Shown here one piece after another: positions 34,430 through 48,600 of a DNA stretch of 64,000 bases (its first letter is position 1; each line of letters begins with the position of its first letter). This stretch comes from Siphonodentalium dalli. Lineage: Eukaryota > Mollusca > Scaphopoda > Gadilida > Siphonodentaliidae. Below the pieces are notes generated by a model. That model was not told the origin of the DNA. It ran no database searches and saw only the letters and a program-made list of their open reading frames with translations. A program made the translations under genes and the position numbers. The stretch covers positions 80,808,958 through 80,872,957 of the forward strand of contig CP136069.1 in assembly GCA_032622095.1 (NCBI GenBank), given 5' to 3'.

Positions 34430-37400
34430 TGAAAATTGGGAAAATATGTTTCTACCTCTAATAAAAAGGAACGATATTGAAAAATGTCACTTCCCTGGTG
34501 ACATACTGGCATCAGTGTGGAGTTTAGAGTCTATATACATAGACACAACCAGTACATATAGGTTACTTGGAGCACTCAAAATTCGTTTATTTTATTTCAC
34601 CATCAGTTTAATTAAAACCACCTGCCTCTGAGTCTCAAGACGAAATGTGGGAAAAGGGCAAATATGTGAGACCTCCAGGTCAGGGGTAAATGCTGAAAAA
34701 ACTAAATATAGTCACGTCGATCAAAGTTTTGACCTAGCAAATATTTGGGCTAAGTTGGTTTTTATTCCATTTTGAAGAGGAATAATAATCATATCCTCTA
34801 GACTATAACATATCCAAAATCCGATAAATCCGCTTAGAGCAAAATGTTCTATTCAAAATGGCATTTATGATGACAATAATTGGTATTGAAAAATGCTGAT
34901 TTTCTGTGATAGGTGGCTTTAGGTGCACCAACTATCGCCAAGTTAGTAATAAAATGAAATATAAACAAACAATGCTTAATCGTAAACCATATAATTATGT
35001 AGAATGTCTGTACTAACTTGGCCATATCACAGCTGTTACCCCATGTGATATTGGAATAGTTAGGAAATAGACATGAAAAATAACACCAAAAACATCGTCT
35101 TCACCATCGGTTTCAGTAGTAGAATAGGATTAAATTTGTTTTAAATTATTTTTCCTCAAAATGTGTCTACAATGTTTACACTCCGTTCCTACGACACAAC
35201 TTTCAAATTATACAGCATTGCGGAACACAAAACTCACATCTTCTACTTTCATATGATATATAATTTTTCCGTGTGTTAAAAAAATATATTCAAAACAGTT
35301 AATCCATGTAGATAAATAACAATGCTACGTGCGTGTGTACACACTCCCCCGCCTGTCTATCTTGTCTACAGTTGATTTCAACATATAAACATGCAATGGA
35401 CGGATCTACGTAAATTGTGAAAAACTATATGCATATATACTTAGCTAGATCATATCATGAATCGCTACCCTGGCTATACGCCCGTATGTAGAGATAATTC
35501 TACACCAATTCAAGTAATGTGAAATTTTTCATGTTCAGATAGGGAAGTTTATAAACATTTAAAAAAAATGTGCAGCTAATATATTCTTAGTTAATATCGT
35601 TCCTCAGTAAATAGCGTAGTCCACTGTGTACGTAGTTCACGAAGATCCCAACTCGATGTTGCATGAAATATGGAGTATAACACCCCCTATTGTGAAATAT
35701 ATTATGAAGGAACAAGTAATAAATAAATATATATAGTCACTGAGTTTTTTTTCAATGCTATAAAGTTCTCCATCAGAACATTAAAACGTTCCCATATAAT
35801 TTTAACTGTTGAATATAATCTCTACGGTAGCCAGATTATAAATTTATGACATGATCTAATACTTGGCGACCCATTCCTATATTCTATAATAAATATATTC
35901 AACATATACTGCAAATCATGTAATTTACTACGATAATGATGTTGGATTTAAATTTAAATATAAATGCATCTCAACATAATTACTTATTATACATGTATAA
36001 GTAATATTATGTTCCTTTCTGGACCCCTCCCCCCAATCGCCACGTCTCGGATAAATTCAGGATGACCGTCCTATCATTAAATGCTTGTCAACAGAGAACA
36101 TTTTCTCACAGGGACACATATACGATCAAATTGAAACACCTTTATCGCGTACCGGAAATTATAAGACACTGGGGAAGCTTATTTACGAATACATCCGGAA
36201 ATCCTCGGCTGTTGTCGGTGGTTATTGCATCATCCAAAATGGCAGGTTGAAAAAAAAATGTTCGGGACCCAAACATTTCGATTTTTTGGTAATTTTCATG
36301 AGTTGAATGCGTCTTTATGGGACATATATTGGTCGTAGAAGGGTAGTTTATGTATTTATCTACCTATTTTGATACCGGGAAAATTTCAAAAGCGAATATT
36401 ATTTTGTGTATTTTGGAGCGCAAACCGCCATGTGGCTTTAAATTGTATTCGTTGTCTCTTAAGCAATATTTTCACGATAGAGTTCTTACCCATTGGTTGG
36501 TATTGACAAGGGTGTCTGTTAACTGCTGACCAGTCTATTTATTTGGAGAATATTTTTTTTTAAATGGCTTCTGTAATTACCTTAGCCTTTATTAATTTAC
36601 AATTGACGTATTTTTATTTTAAAATGACTTTTGTTAAGTTGGAATTGCCTTATTGGCTGTAATTCGGACTTTATTATTTTACGCTTGACGTGTATATATA
36701 TTATTTTTTAAATTTATGATAGAGTTTTCGAACCTTCAATCGATCAGTAATCTGAGGTGGACATGTTCAATTCCGTAAAATGATCTCTTTTATAGATTTC
36801 ATGTGCTCTTCAATTGGACAATAATTTCACAGAATTTAACTCAGTTTGAATTTGAAAGTGGAAATGCTTTAACTAACTCATTCAGTGCCGGCGTCGAATA
36901 TATACTTCGCCCAAAACTGTTCGTTTAAAACATGATCTGCTGGGCGAAAAACTCACAATTTCAATCGTGGTGCACATACTTAAAAAAGTGCGGATTACAA
37001 GTAACATTTTCATCGGGGGGGGTCTGTTTATACGCGCATACGCAGATTCAACTTGTAAACCATGGCGTAGCCGGAGATGTTTCCGTTTAACGACATATCG
37101 GGCAGCTCCGTACATTGCACTGTGTAGGAACTGTTACATCGGAAATCGTTCTATCGCCGGTAGTGTGATGGTTCTTGCCTGATTTGTTACGGTTCCTGAT
37201 GATTGAAAATAATCATTTTTGTGACAAAATCACGCATAATTATGGATATCTTGAATATATTAAACTTTCCCGAATGAACAGAGGCTGCAGAAGAGCCGTG
37301 TTATCGAAACCTGAACTCTAAACTCGGTATTAGCGAGTTAATGCGTAAATATCAACATGTTACCACTGAAAATCAAGCCACGTGGACGCAATTTCTTTGT

Positions 37401-37515
37401 TTTTCGTGGCGTATAAAATATGAAACGCATTCTGAAGACAAACACTGACTATAAAGTGTACCCGTGTTATTCTTTTGCTGCGTGGGTGTCCCGATTACGC
37501 AAATTAAAACGCAGT
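34430..37515. other. Long AT-rich region without a supported gene
   Basis: No exon or mobile-element coding block is recognised in about 3.1 kb. A phrase ATAACATATCCAAAATCCG (about 34805) belongs to the repeat seen at 61.0-61.5 and 63.1-63.4 kb. Confidence 0.4.
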
Positions 37516-37517
37516 GG

Positions 37518-37725
37518 TCCCTCAACATTCATCTTCATTGGTTTTACGGTTTTATTTAATTGCGGTTTTCGTTATTAGTTTTACATTCGTCTTCATATGT
37601 TTTACGGTTTTAGTTAATTACGGTTTTAGTTATTAGTTTTACATTCATCTTCATTGGTTTTACGGTTTTAGTTATTAGTTTTACATTCATCTTCATTGGT
37701 TTTACATTCATCTTCAGTTGTTTGA
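37518..37725 (+). repeat. 21-bp minisatellite
   Basis: Alternating units TTTTACATTCATCTTCATTGG (with a G closing each 21-mer) and TTTTACGGTTTTAGTTATTAG, some shortened to 13 or lengthened to 24 bp, give at least eight units. It borders the ATTG-periodic repeat at 37735. Confidence 0.85.
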
Positions 37726-37734
37726 CAATAAGGT

Positions 37735-38145
37735 CTATTAGTATAACGATAATCATTATTCGTGGGGAAATCGTCTATTGGTTTGAAATATGTCTATTAA
37801 TTAAGAAAATATGGCTATTGAAACGGAATGTACGTTTATTGCATATGCGATATCTGTACTAATTGTTTGTTATTATATATTAGTTGAACAATGAATACTA
37901 TTCAATTAAAATACTATTCAATTAAAATAGAACATTAATTCTGCATCGGTCAGCATTGATTATGAATCTATATCTATTAAAACGGAATTGTCTCTTATTG
38001 AATCCAAGAACGACTATTGGTTTGAAAATGGAGACTATTGTTTGAAATAGATTGCTATTAAAACGGCATATACTTATATTGAATGTGCGATGCATGCAAT
38101 TGTTTTCACAAACCACCATTAACGTTTATTTCATGTAATTTCCGA
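37735..38145 (+). repeat. Single-arm relative of the long inverted repeat at 22.7-23.9 kb
   Basis: Resembles the right arm of 22685-23932 in the same orientation, with units such as CTATTGGTTTGAAAATG and ATTAAGAAAATATGGCTATT. It ends ACAAACCACCATTAACGTTT. The frame on its minus strand (38119-37922) parallels the frame at 22735-22962, which reflects shared repeat origin. Confidence 0.7.
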
Positions 38146-41100
38146 CCGAATGGCTGCATGCATGCCCATACGAGGGATGTTGATTTCGACAACGTGCACA
38201 CCGCGTCAATCAAACTATGTAAATGTACCGCCAACTGAAATTGCAATGATAATTTACTATAGTATAGAAGAAACTTGTCAATAGATTGTTCTCACGTTTT
38301 AAAATATGGAACTGAAATTTGGTCCTTACCATAACAAAATGTTATTCCACCAGAAAAATTAATGTCTATAACTGCACGGAATAAATTAATTAGATTGCCA
38401 CATAAAACAACATATTTGTAATTTCACGCAATCGGTGTTAATTTGAAGTACTCGTTGCCATAGCAACATGAAACCCTGTAGTACCGGTCATGGACTTTCA
38501 AAGAACTTCGTGAGTAGGGACTATAATATAAATGCCTGCTGTCAATTCGATTCTTTCCAATATTGAATAGTCAAACGAAATATCTAGTAATGCAAATGAT
38601 AGCCTTTCCACAGGATACCTGGCACACAACTATCCGCTTGAATGAGTTAAACGACTTATTGGTTGTAATTCGGCCTTTTTATAATTTACATTGAGATGAT
38701 CGATCCAATATACTTAGACGATACCGACCCTAAGTTATTTGTTATATAGATATATTTAGATAGATAGATAGATTCCAATTTTGAATGGGCATTTCCATGC
38801 AAATTTCCGCAGGAAAAGTTAGAGTTGAAAAATTTATGAACGTGTGATGTACGTATTGACAACAATACATATTTATCTGGCGGGTCGGCTTAGAATATAT
38901 TCAATTAGAAAGTTGATGTATTTATTTTGAATTTTAATTTGATTTTTTAATAATATGTCAAACAAATTCTCAAATATAAATTTATAGAAAAAAATGGCAA
39001 TTTACCAAGCGCAGCCGCCAGTACTGTTAATCGTATGTCAGTTTTATGTTATTGCTGCTTTAGTGCCCAGACAATTGATTCATTTATAACTTTTGCTGTG
39101 GAGATTTTCATAGAAATCAAATCAAAATTGTTCACTTGACATCCCTCTTAATAATACTAAAATGTTCTGACTTCGGACCATGAATCAGCTATTCAGAATA
39201 TATGTTATCTTTCCATTACCATCTCAGTAGTGCCCTTGATTTACACCATCGCGTTTTCTTTTTCTTTTTATATAACTTTATTTACATATTAACTTGAAGA
39301 TACAAAACATATAGTCATGCATTCATAAAATATATTGACACATGTGTTAACATGATAACATCAATCAGAAATATCAATCAGAAATATAAAGAAGGGATTC
39401 GGTGGGTGCTCATTTGTTTTCATGATAAATTCGCATATGTAATATATATGCTCGTTTAACAGTTAACTTAGTGGACGATTCTCTGGCGTGCGTTGCCTGT
39501 AATGACATGATACCACTCATAGTCGAATTCGTAGATATTTTCTTTCTTGGCATGACTAAATGGTGGCCCCTCAAGTTAAACTTTAGCAAACATACCTCAT
39601 TCTTTTATGTCGTCACCTACAGGAAGGTCTAAGAAATACTAGGACAATAAACTTTTCAACGATACCTCATCAAGTTGGTTGAGATAATATCCTGGGTTAA
39701 ATTTCCAAATTCAAAGTTCATCTTGGAAATATGGCTTGGAGAATATAGTGAGTCAGGAATAATAAATAGCACATAATCGAGAATCACGAATCGTCTAAAT
39801 GTATTAAGAACAAACGATTAACACTATAGTAGCTGAGTCAATTAATACATACAGCTGAGTTGAGATATCCAGGCTCCATCACATAATCCCCAAGTCCCAA
39901 GTAGTAGGAAGTATAAATAAAGTCGACTGTCGTCTAACTCCCATAGAAACATCATTACTATGCAGCCCAAGTTCAGTGCCGCAACTGAAAGAATAGATGT
40001 AAACACAGAGTGAGTATAGGAACCTCAAAGGAGTCCTTTCGATTGCAATATCTCGACACCAAGAATAATTTCCGATATGTACACTTCCAGTTTTCGGTGC
40101 ACTTTTTTCATTCAAGTCAATATTAGCGATGATTGTATCCCCTGTACTAGAACGTATAACTTCAAGAATCGAAGGTAGACGAAAGACTAATATCCTATAT
40201 ATTCATAGCGAGAACAAATTAACTAGTACCTCTATATTCTCTTTACTCGACAAGAGCCACAAAACGCAGTTTCGCTGGTTTCTTTATTTCACAGCCAAAT
40301 ATTAATATTTAACCACATTAATTATGGTCCGCATTGTGCGCATCCTCTGCCCATGGGTATATGATAACAGCTCTATCCGCAATAATGTGCGAACGTTTTG
40401 AAGTTACAAGTTCGATTCAGGAGATCTAAACACCGCAGGTATGTTTCTTGGATGCAATTACCGCATATACACCAAAGCAACACCACAATTATTCTTGGAT
40501 AAGATGATGACATCTCCCTGAAACAAGTCACATATTACAGTGTCTGTAATATACTTATTGGATTGAAACTGTGTGCAATTAAATTAATCAATCGAGGCCA
40601 TCGTTCACATCCCATATATTCCGCTTCCGGCTTTGGAGAATAACATTTACACGAACAACCAAAATAATTTAAAAAAAACGGTGACAATAGACGCCCACAT
40701 GACTATTTTTTATCATAGTAAATGTCGTAAATCTCACATTCTTCATACCCGGTTAATACTGAACTGCAGCCACCCGAGTTGTGACCTGACATTTCATCAT
40801 GTAAAAAAAAACCCTTATGTATATGTTGGGAACTTGAATCAACATACCACTATCTCTTTGAGTGTACATTTTACCAAGAGCCCAGAAGAGAACTATATGA
40901 CTCCCTATCCTATCTGAGAATACTCTATTGAGGGGATCAAGAGAGCTTAGTCTTTGTGAAAACAAACAAATATATAATGCAGTACAGACATACATCATGA
41001 GAACAAAAAGATTTCCATGATATGATATCACTTGTATGGGTAACGAACTGCACTGGATTCCGACTGCGTTATGTGGTAGCATGATATTCCCCACTATATA

Positions 41101-41285
41101 TGTAGTACTAAATGTCTTCCGAAAATCATTATTTTGTATGTTATACACTTGATATTACCGTGTTTATACGTGCAGTGACTCCACACGAAGAACGCTACGA
41201 TATTCACAGTGAACACCTTGAAATACAATTGGAATTGTCCTGTTTCGGGTATATATATATATACAGCTATATAATATGATATATG
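38146..41285. other. AT-rich region without a supported gene
   Basis: A minus-strand frame at 40753-41148 (131 codons) has hydrophobic stretches but is overlapped by an open frame on the other strand and matches nothing I know. GATA repeats occur near 38755-38775. Confidence 0.4.
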
Positions 41286-41507
41286 ACCTACTTCGTCCGG
41301 GCTTTGACCTTGAATTGACCCGATTTAAAGGTCAATGTCACCTCGCACGGGCAAATGAATAGGCTTATGAGACTCCCCATACGAAAGTACCCCCACATAC
41401 CAAGTTTCATCAAAATCCCGTGATATTCGGGCGTTTGACCTTGAAATTACCTGATTCCAAGGTCAAGGTCACACAGACAGACATATCTTCCAAAATATAT
41501 AATAGAT
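41286..41507 (+). repeat. GGTCA-rich dispersed repeat, short copy
   Basis: Begins ACCTACTTCGTCCGGGC and includes TTGACCTTGAATTGACCCG, CCAAGGTCAAGGTCAC and CACATACCAAGTTTCATC. It ends TTCCAAAATATATAATAGAT. A 20-bp start fragment of another copy lies at about 41549-41568. Confidence 0.85.
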
Positions 41508-41879
41508 GACGACCTTGCAATTATATAATCGTTCATTATATATAAATACTAGAAGGTGACCCGACTTGAGGGGGTATTATACTCCATGAGGGGGTAAACC
41601 CAAGTTCTCACTCATAATAACCCCAATTTCCAACCAAGGCCAAGGGTTGTGGAGGCGAGTACAACTAAATATTTCATCCAAATTGAGAATGGGCATATAC
41701 GTGCCAGTCAAAAAAATGGCTCCGGGGAGCCACGATCGAAAGGCTGGAAGATAAATGTATGAGTACAATATGATAATTATGAGGTACAGACCCAATCCCC
41801 CTACCACAAGCAACCAACTTCGTGTACGTAATTGGTTATAAGAATATTTATAGTTAATTAAATCTTGACGTTCATATAA

Positions 41880-42322
41880 GTCAACACATATTAGTCTGAG
41901 TAGTGCATATCGTGACTGCACGGTCGTCCTTTTTTACATGGATTTCAAAGCCATAATTTCTTGTTGATTTACAGTCCAAGTCAGTATTTGGAAATATTTC
42001 CATTTTGTTTTTTAATGGTAATTTTTTCCCCGGAAACACGTGACGGCATGCTTTACATCGTTTGTCACCACAGCGTTGTACTTGGCGCTTACTATCTATT
42101 ATTTCGTCCTTATTTACCAGCGATCGCATTTTGTCACTCTTTTCTAGGATAGGAAAAAGGTCCTTTGCACATCGCGAGATGTTGTTGTGGCGAGGATTGT
42201 GTGTGGTTACAAATGGTATAGATTTTTTATTTATTTTGTTTTAACTTTTCGGCGCGAAGTTCTTCTAATGTGGTGTTCCGCGCTCTATCTATGCCATTCA
42301 TTATTAATTGTTCTGGATAATG
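41880..42322 (-). pseudogene. PLE-2, linker and start of the GIY-YIG domain
   Basis: Reading downward from 42322: HYPEQLIMNGIDRA and TLEELRAEKLKQNK, then after a slip in an A-run IPFVTTHNP and PILEKSDKM. The Cys-rich block RCGDKRCKACRHV follows (about 42072), and then TDLDCKST (about 41975). In PLEs the CGxKRCxxC block and the following 'C.S.NxIY' segment introduce the GIY-YIG endonuclease. Here the catalytic part is garbled after CKST. Confidence 0.8.
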
Positions 42323-42330
42323 GTGTTGTT

Positions 42331-43115
42331 CAGAGGCGGACTGGCCGATCGGGAGACCGGGAAAATTCCCGATGGGCCGGAGGCCTGACGTGGGCCGCCA
42401 CATGTGTTGTTTAACCGGCCTAATCGGATAATCGTAATTTTGTCATTAAATGGATTTGTCAGCATCATATAACACCATGTAAAGACCCCGTTAAACTCGA
42501 GATTGTAACGGTAACTCCCAGCTGTAAATCCCAAAAAAAATCTCACGCACCCCTCCCGGATCCTCCCCCAATTGAAATTTCCAACACAATAGGAACGCTT
42601 CAGTTGAGGCCAGTCTAGATGCTAGGATTAGCGATTTTCTTGTATAGTTTTCAAAATTTTCTCAACCCGGGCCGAACAACCATGGACAGCCCGGTGTGTC
42701 CTGGTCTCTTGTCCGTAGCCGTGTGCATTTGTCTGGAGTTAGACCGCCAGATGTTAGAATTTATGCAGGTAAAAATATCTGAATGGTCTCATACCGGGAA
42801 TATATAGAACCATGGTTTAGGAATATATAGGATATTAGGCCAGCGCACTGAGGTGCAAGGGGTTGCAAATGGAATTATGCAAAAACATGTATTTGGTCTG
42901 ATTCTGATTCAAGGGGGGATGGGTGCAAATGGAATTATGCAAAAACATGTATTTGGTCTGATTCTGATTCAAGGGGGTGCAGTTGGAATTTCCCAAGGTG
43001 GACACCCACCGAACAGAGACACCCCCCCCCCCCCCCACTCGGCAACTGCCTTTGGCAGATGGGCCGGTATTATATTCATTTCCCGGGCCGGTGTTTTTGG
43101 CCCAGTCCGCCTCTG
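42331..43115. mobile_element. hAT-like non-autonomous transposon, 785 bp
   Basis: Terminal inverted repeats CAGAGGCGGACTGGCC and CAGAGGCGGACTGGGCC are flanked by a perfect 8-bp target duplication GTGTTGTT (42323-42330 and 43116-43123). An 8-bp target and ends beginning CAG are hallmarks of hAT transposons. The interior has two direct copies of GCAAATGGAATTATGCAAAA (about 42867 and 42926) and a long C-run. No transposase frame is present, so movement would have needed an enzyme supplied elsewhere. Confidence 0.9.
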
Positions 43116-43123
43116 GTGTTGTT

Positions 43124-43500
43124 TCAAGAATACGTAGAGTCCTTCCAATCTTTTATCTCGTAATGTTGGTTCACTGATTATGGCCGACACTCGTCTCGCT
43201 AAACAGTAAGGTATATTTCGTTTTGTGTGAGATGCGTGGCAGGACCGAAAATCCAGATATTGGAGTGTATCAGTTATTTTATAGTATATATCTGTTTGGA
43301 TTTTTTTCTTTTATCAATACAAGGACATCAAGGAATGGTATATTTTCATGGTCTTTCTCCGTGGTGAACTGTATTGATGAATCCAGTGAATTTAGTAGAT
43401 TGAAGAACGAAGTCAAATTAATTTCAGTATCCTCCCATATGAAAAAACAATCATCTAAATATCTCTTCCAATATGCTCACTGATTGTGTTTGAGAATTGT
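43124..43500 (-). pseudogene. PLE-2, reverse transcriptase catalytic region
   Basis: The minus strand gives AYWKRYLDDCFFIW (catalytic YLDD at about 43470), NIPFLDVLV, then after a 1-base slip in an A-run TDIYYKITDTLQYLDFRSCH, HTKRNIPYCLARR and LRDKRLEGLYVFLKQH. This last set is the signature of Penelope/Poseidon-type RT. A stop lies just before AYWK, and the earlier RT motifs are gone. Confidence 0.9.
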
Positions 43501-43520
43501 TTTTTCGCCTGTTTGTATAA

Positions 43521-43623
<103 letters not shown>

Positions 43624-43859
43624 TCCCTCTGCCTACTGCTATCCCTAACACTATATATCTTCTTCCATTTCCCCACCCTAATTCAAATTCTGTTAATTAT
43701 CTCCACTTCTGAAAACAACATTATTTCCAACCCTTCCCGTCTGAACTATACCCCTCCCTCACTTATTGGGTGGGGGCAGCAACCAAAGAGGAGGAGACGT
43801 CATATAAGCCATATAGGGCTTGTCGTGTGAACCTCGTTTCCATATATTAACACTTCTAT

Positions 43860-45676
43860 TTTGCTTATATCTGTCATCTGCATGTATATTATGTTATTTG
43901 TTTGGATTTGGAAATAAAAAATATGTTTACACTAAAGCTTGCGTGAATTCTGAACTAATGAGTCTATAAAGTGTTATCATTTAATTCCTGCCATCTTATA
44001 ACTTGACCAAGACTCACATGGTCATATATATATACATCATCATTTTAAACTGTTAGACTTAGTGACATGTATTCCGAAGAATGTCTTGCAATAGAGAATT
44101 TTTAAGTATAGCAACTTATTTACAATTATAACTAGGTAGTGTGATATCTTGTCATGCAGCGAATGCACTTGTAATCTAGAACAGAGACACCTACATAACG
44201 CCATTAAAACTTCCAAGCGTTAATTTTCAGCGACACATTTTCGGCGACAAATTTTCCAAAGGCTCTGCGTGAACGTTATTCTCCAAAACCGGTAGAGGGA
44301 GATGGGTGTGTTTATCATCAATGAATAACCTCGTATCTACATTCGACCTTGTTCCAATGGCCTCATGTCTTGGTTCCATTTGACAAGCGAGACGCCATTC
44401 ATACGCTCATGCATGATAAACTAGCCGCTATTTTCAACTCACCTTAATCAAAAGACAGTTAAAAAATCTATTAGTGTTTATTAAGAATTAAGGTCCTAGA
44501 AATATTTAGGTCCGCATGGCGAACTGAAACAAACGAATTCTGACCAACCTTTCGATCTACTATATATTATGCCATATATAATACATACATGTATACCTGT
44601 ACTGAGATATAATGTATATTATAACCATATATATATCTCTGTAATGTCTCAACTTTGGTCAGAATACACTAATTTGAATAATTGACGATCCTCTGCAACA
44701 CTTGATGATATTCACTCTAGTGACATCTCAATGTGCCATTCCGATCGATACATGGTCATTTCGATAAGAAATGATACTTTGTTGACGCTCACTGAAGCAA
44801 GCACATATTAAGCAAGGAACAATAATACGTAGCCTGTACCTCCGTGAATCTGATATATATTTCAACACCAGACATTCGAAGTAGGGAGGATATTCTGACG
44901 TGTCCATCCAACATATAACGTGTCTATACTATAGTAACAGGTACCAGCTCAACGGTCGGTGGGCGGGGACATTTTTCGGATATATGTATGAAAATTGTCG
45001 AACAAATTTGCCGCAAAACTCATCACGATTTCACCAGAGAGTAAAAAGAATCGACGTTTCACGTTATTCACGTTGTATATACGCTGTAGAACCTATATGT
45101 ATTTTCTTTTGGAGACGAGTAACCGGCCTATATTAAAATAAGTATTATACTCCACTTGAGCGAAGGGGCTCCAACACAAAGGTAAAGCGAAATTACTGGA
45201 CCAAAACTGATAATAAACCCCGACACAGTGATGTTTCATAATCGACACTTTCACGAACATTTTGTTTTGGGCAATTCACTTGTCACAAACAGGTTACCAA
45301 TGAAAAAAATTCTTCAAATTCGCATTTTCCTGATAATTTGGACCAGTCACTCCCGTCTCATCAATCTGGCAAACATAATTGGACCTAAACATATAGTGAA
45401 TATACGCCTATATAATGGGTGCACAGCGAAGGTGGCTTCTCTCCTAGCTAGACAATCTGTAAATAATGAGTTGTGGAGTAATTCCGTGATAAAAAGCTAT
45501 ATACAATTGAAGAACATAATGTCGATCTTGTTGCGATGACTGCCGGCGGCCATGTTTTTCATCGAAAATCATTGAAATTTGAACAGCTCCCATCCAAAGG
45601 TGATCCTAAACATGCCGGTATTGACGATATGGTGAGGGATTTGGAATGTAGGGCGTACCGACTAATTTATATATAA
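43860..45676. other. AT-rich region; short dispersed repeat at its end
   Basis: No supported exon. The last part (about 45536-45660: CGGCGGCCATGTTTTTCATC, GTAGGGCGTACCGAC) is related to 55089-55300. Confidence 0.45.
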
Positions 45677-48600
45677 CTAGAAGGTGACCCGACTTCGTCC
45701 GGGCTTTGACCTTGAATTGCCCATTTTGAAGGTCAAGGTCAAGTGGGGTCACGATTTGACAAGTCCAAAACACTGCCCGGACAAAAGTACCCGACAAACG
45801 TGCCCGTCGAAATCCATCCGGTTTTACCCGATTTGACCTTGAATTTTGAAGGTCAAGGTCTGGTCGGGGTCACGATTTGACCCGTCCAAAACACTCAGTG
45901 GACAAAAGTAACCCTATGTATAAAATTTCGTCGAAATCCCATCAAAATTGGCGATTTGACCTTGAATTGACCCGATATCAAGGTCAAGGTCACGTCGCAC
46001 GGTCAAATGAATATGCTAATGAGACTTCCCATACGAAAGTACCCCCACATACAAAGTTTCATCGAAATCCCGTGATATTCGGGCGTTTGACCTTGAAATT
46101 ACCCGATTTCAAGGTCAAGGTCACGTCGCACGGACAAATTAATGGGCCCATGCCACCCCCGGCCGAAAATACCCCCACATACCAAGTTTCATCGAAATCG
46201 GGTCGGCCGTTTTCGAGTTCATCGCGAACACACACACAGAAAACACTGCCCAGACAAAAGTACCCGACAAAAGTACCCGTCGAAATCCATCCGGTTCTAC
46301 CCGATTTGACCTCGAATTGATCATTTTGAAGGTCAAGGTCAGGTCGGGGTCACGAATCGACCCGCCCAAAACACTCAGTGGACAAAAGTAACCCCACGTA
46401 TCAAATTTCGTCGAAATCCCATCAAAATTCGCGATTTGACCTTGAATTCACCCGATTTCAAGGTCAAGGTCACATCGCACGGGCAAATGAATATGCGTAT
46501 TAGACTCCCCATACGAAAGTACCCCCACATACCAAGTTTCATCGAAATCCCGTGATATTCGGGCGCTTGACCTTGAAATGACCCGATTTCAAGGTCAATG
46601 TCACATCCCACGGGCAAATTAATAGGCCTATGCCAACCCCCGGTCGAACATACCCCCACATACCAAGTTTCATTGAAATCCCGTGATATTCGGGCGTTTG
46701 ACCTTGATATGACCCGATTTCAAGGTCAAGGTCACGTCGCACGGGCAAATGAATATGCGTATTAGACTCCCCATACGAAAGTACACCCACATACCAAGTT
46801 TCATCGAAATCCCGTGATATTCGGGCGTTTGACCTTGAAATGACCCGATTTCAAGGTCAAGGTCACGTCTCACGGGCAAATTAATAGGCCTATGTCACTC
46901 CCCGGCCGAAAATACCCCAACATACCAAGTTTCATCGAAATCGGCTCGGCCGTTTTCGAGTCCATCGATTACAGACAGACACACACACAGACACACACAC
47001 ACACACAGATCTTCCCAAATATATAATAGACTAGAAGGTGACCCGACTTCGTCCGGGCTTTGACCTTGAATTGTCCATGTTGAAGGTCAAGGTCAAGTGG
47101 GGTCCAAAACACTGCCCAGACAAAAGTACCCGATAAACGTGCCCGTCGAAATCCATCCGGTTTTATCCGATTTGACCTTGAATTGATCATGTTGAAGGTC
47201 AAGGTCTGGTCGGGGTCACGATTGGACCCGTCCAAAACAATCAGTGGACAAAACTAACCCCACGTATCAAATTTCGTCGAAATCCCATCAAAATTCGCGA
47301 TTTGACCTTGAAGTTACCCGAATTCAAGGTCAAGGTCACGTCGCACGGGCAAATGAATATGCTTATGAGACTCGTCATAAGAAAGTACCCCCACATACCA
47401 AGTGTAATCGAAATCCCGTGATATTCGGGCGTTTGACCTTAAAATGACCCGATTTCAAGGTCAAGGTCACATCGCACGGGCAATTAATAGGTTTATGCCA
47501 CTCCCCGGCCTTATGTACCCACACATACCAAGTTTCATCGAAATCCCGTGATATTCGGGCGTTTGACCTTGATATGACCCGATTTCAACGTCAATGTCAC
47601 GTCGCATGGGCAAATTAATATGCATATGTCACTCCCCGGCCGAAAATACCCCCACATACCAAGTTTCATCGAAATCGACTCAGCCGTTTTCGAGTCCATC
47701 GATTACAGACAGACACACACACAGACACACACACACAGATCATCCAAAAATATATAATAGACTAGAAGGTGACCCGACTTCGTCCGGGCTTTGACCGTGA
47801 ATTGTCCATTTTGAAGGTCAAGGTCAAGTGGGGTCCAAAACACTGCCCGGACAAAAGTACCCGACAAACGTGCCCGTCGAAATCCATCCGGTTTTATCCG
47901 ATTTGACCTTGAATTGATCATTTTGAAGGTCAAGGTCTGGTCGGGGTCACGATTGGACCCGTCCAAAACAATCAGTGGACAAAACTAACCCCACGTATCA
48001 AATTTCGTCGAAATCCCATCAAAATTGGCGATTTGACCTTGAAGTTACCAGATTTCAAGGTCAAGGTCACGTCGCACGGGCAAATGAATATGCTTATGAG
48101 ACTCGCCATAAGAAAGTACCCCCACATACCAAGTCTAATCGAAATCCCGTGATATTCGGGCGTTTGACCTTGAAATGACCCGATTTCATGGTCAAGGTCA
48201 CATCGCACGGTCAAATTAATAGGTTTATGCCACTCCCCGACCTTATGTACCCACACATACCAAGTTTCATCGAAATCCCGTGATATTCGGGCGTTTGACC
48301 TTGAAATTACCCGATTTCAAGGTCAAGGTCACGTCGCACGGACAAATTAATAGGCCCATGCCACCCCCCGGCCGAAAATACCCCCACATACCAAGTTTCA
48401 TCGAAATCGGGTCGGCCGTTTTCGAGTTCATCGCGAACACACACACAGAAAACACTGCCCGGACAAACGTACCCGGCAAAAGTACCCGTCGAAATCCATC
48501 CGGTTCTACCCGATTTGACCTCGAATTGATCATTTTGAAGGTCAATGTCAGGTCGGGTTCACGACTCGACCCGCCCAAAACATTCAGTGGACAAAAGTAA

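Larger units (their letters stand above)
41880..43515 (-). mobile_element. Second Penelope-like element (PLE-2), 5'-truncated and split by a hAT-like insertion
   Basis: Minus-strand remnants of a canonical PLE, distinct in sequence from PLE-1. The RT palm and thumb occupy 43124-43500 and the linker and GIY-YIG entry region 41880-42322. Removing 42331-43115 plus one copy of the 8-bp target joins LKQH to HYPEQL in phase, showing that the two parts were one gene. Upstream of the YLDD block the element stops at a (CT)n microsatellite. Confidence 0.85.

Noticed and set aside
40380-40440. GTTCGATTC, resembling a tRNA B box
   Set aside because: No A box at the right distance and no cloverleaf could be drawn.
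40633-41148. Overlapping open frames on both strands, one with hydrophobic stretches
   Set aside because: Checked as a possible upstream UNC93-like exon. No conserved motif of that family is present, and the opposing frame suggests chance.
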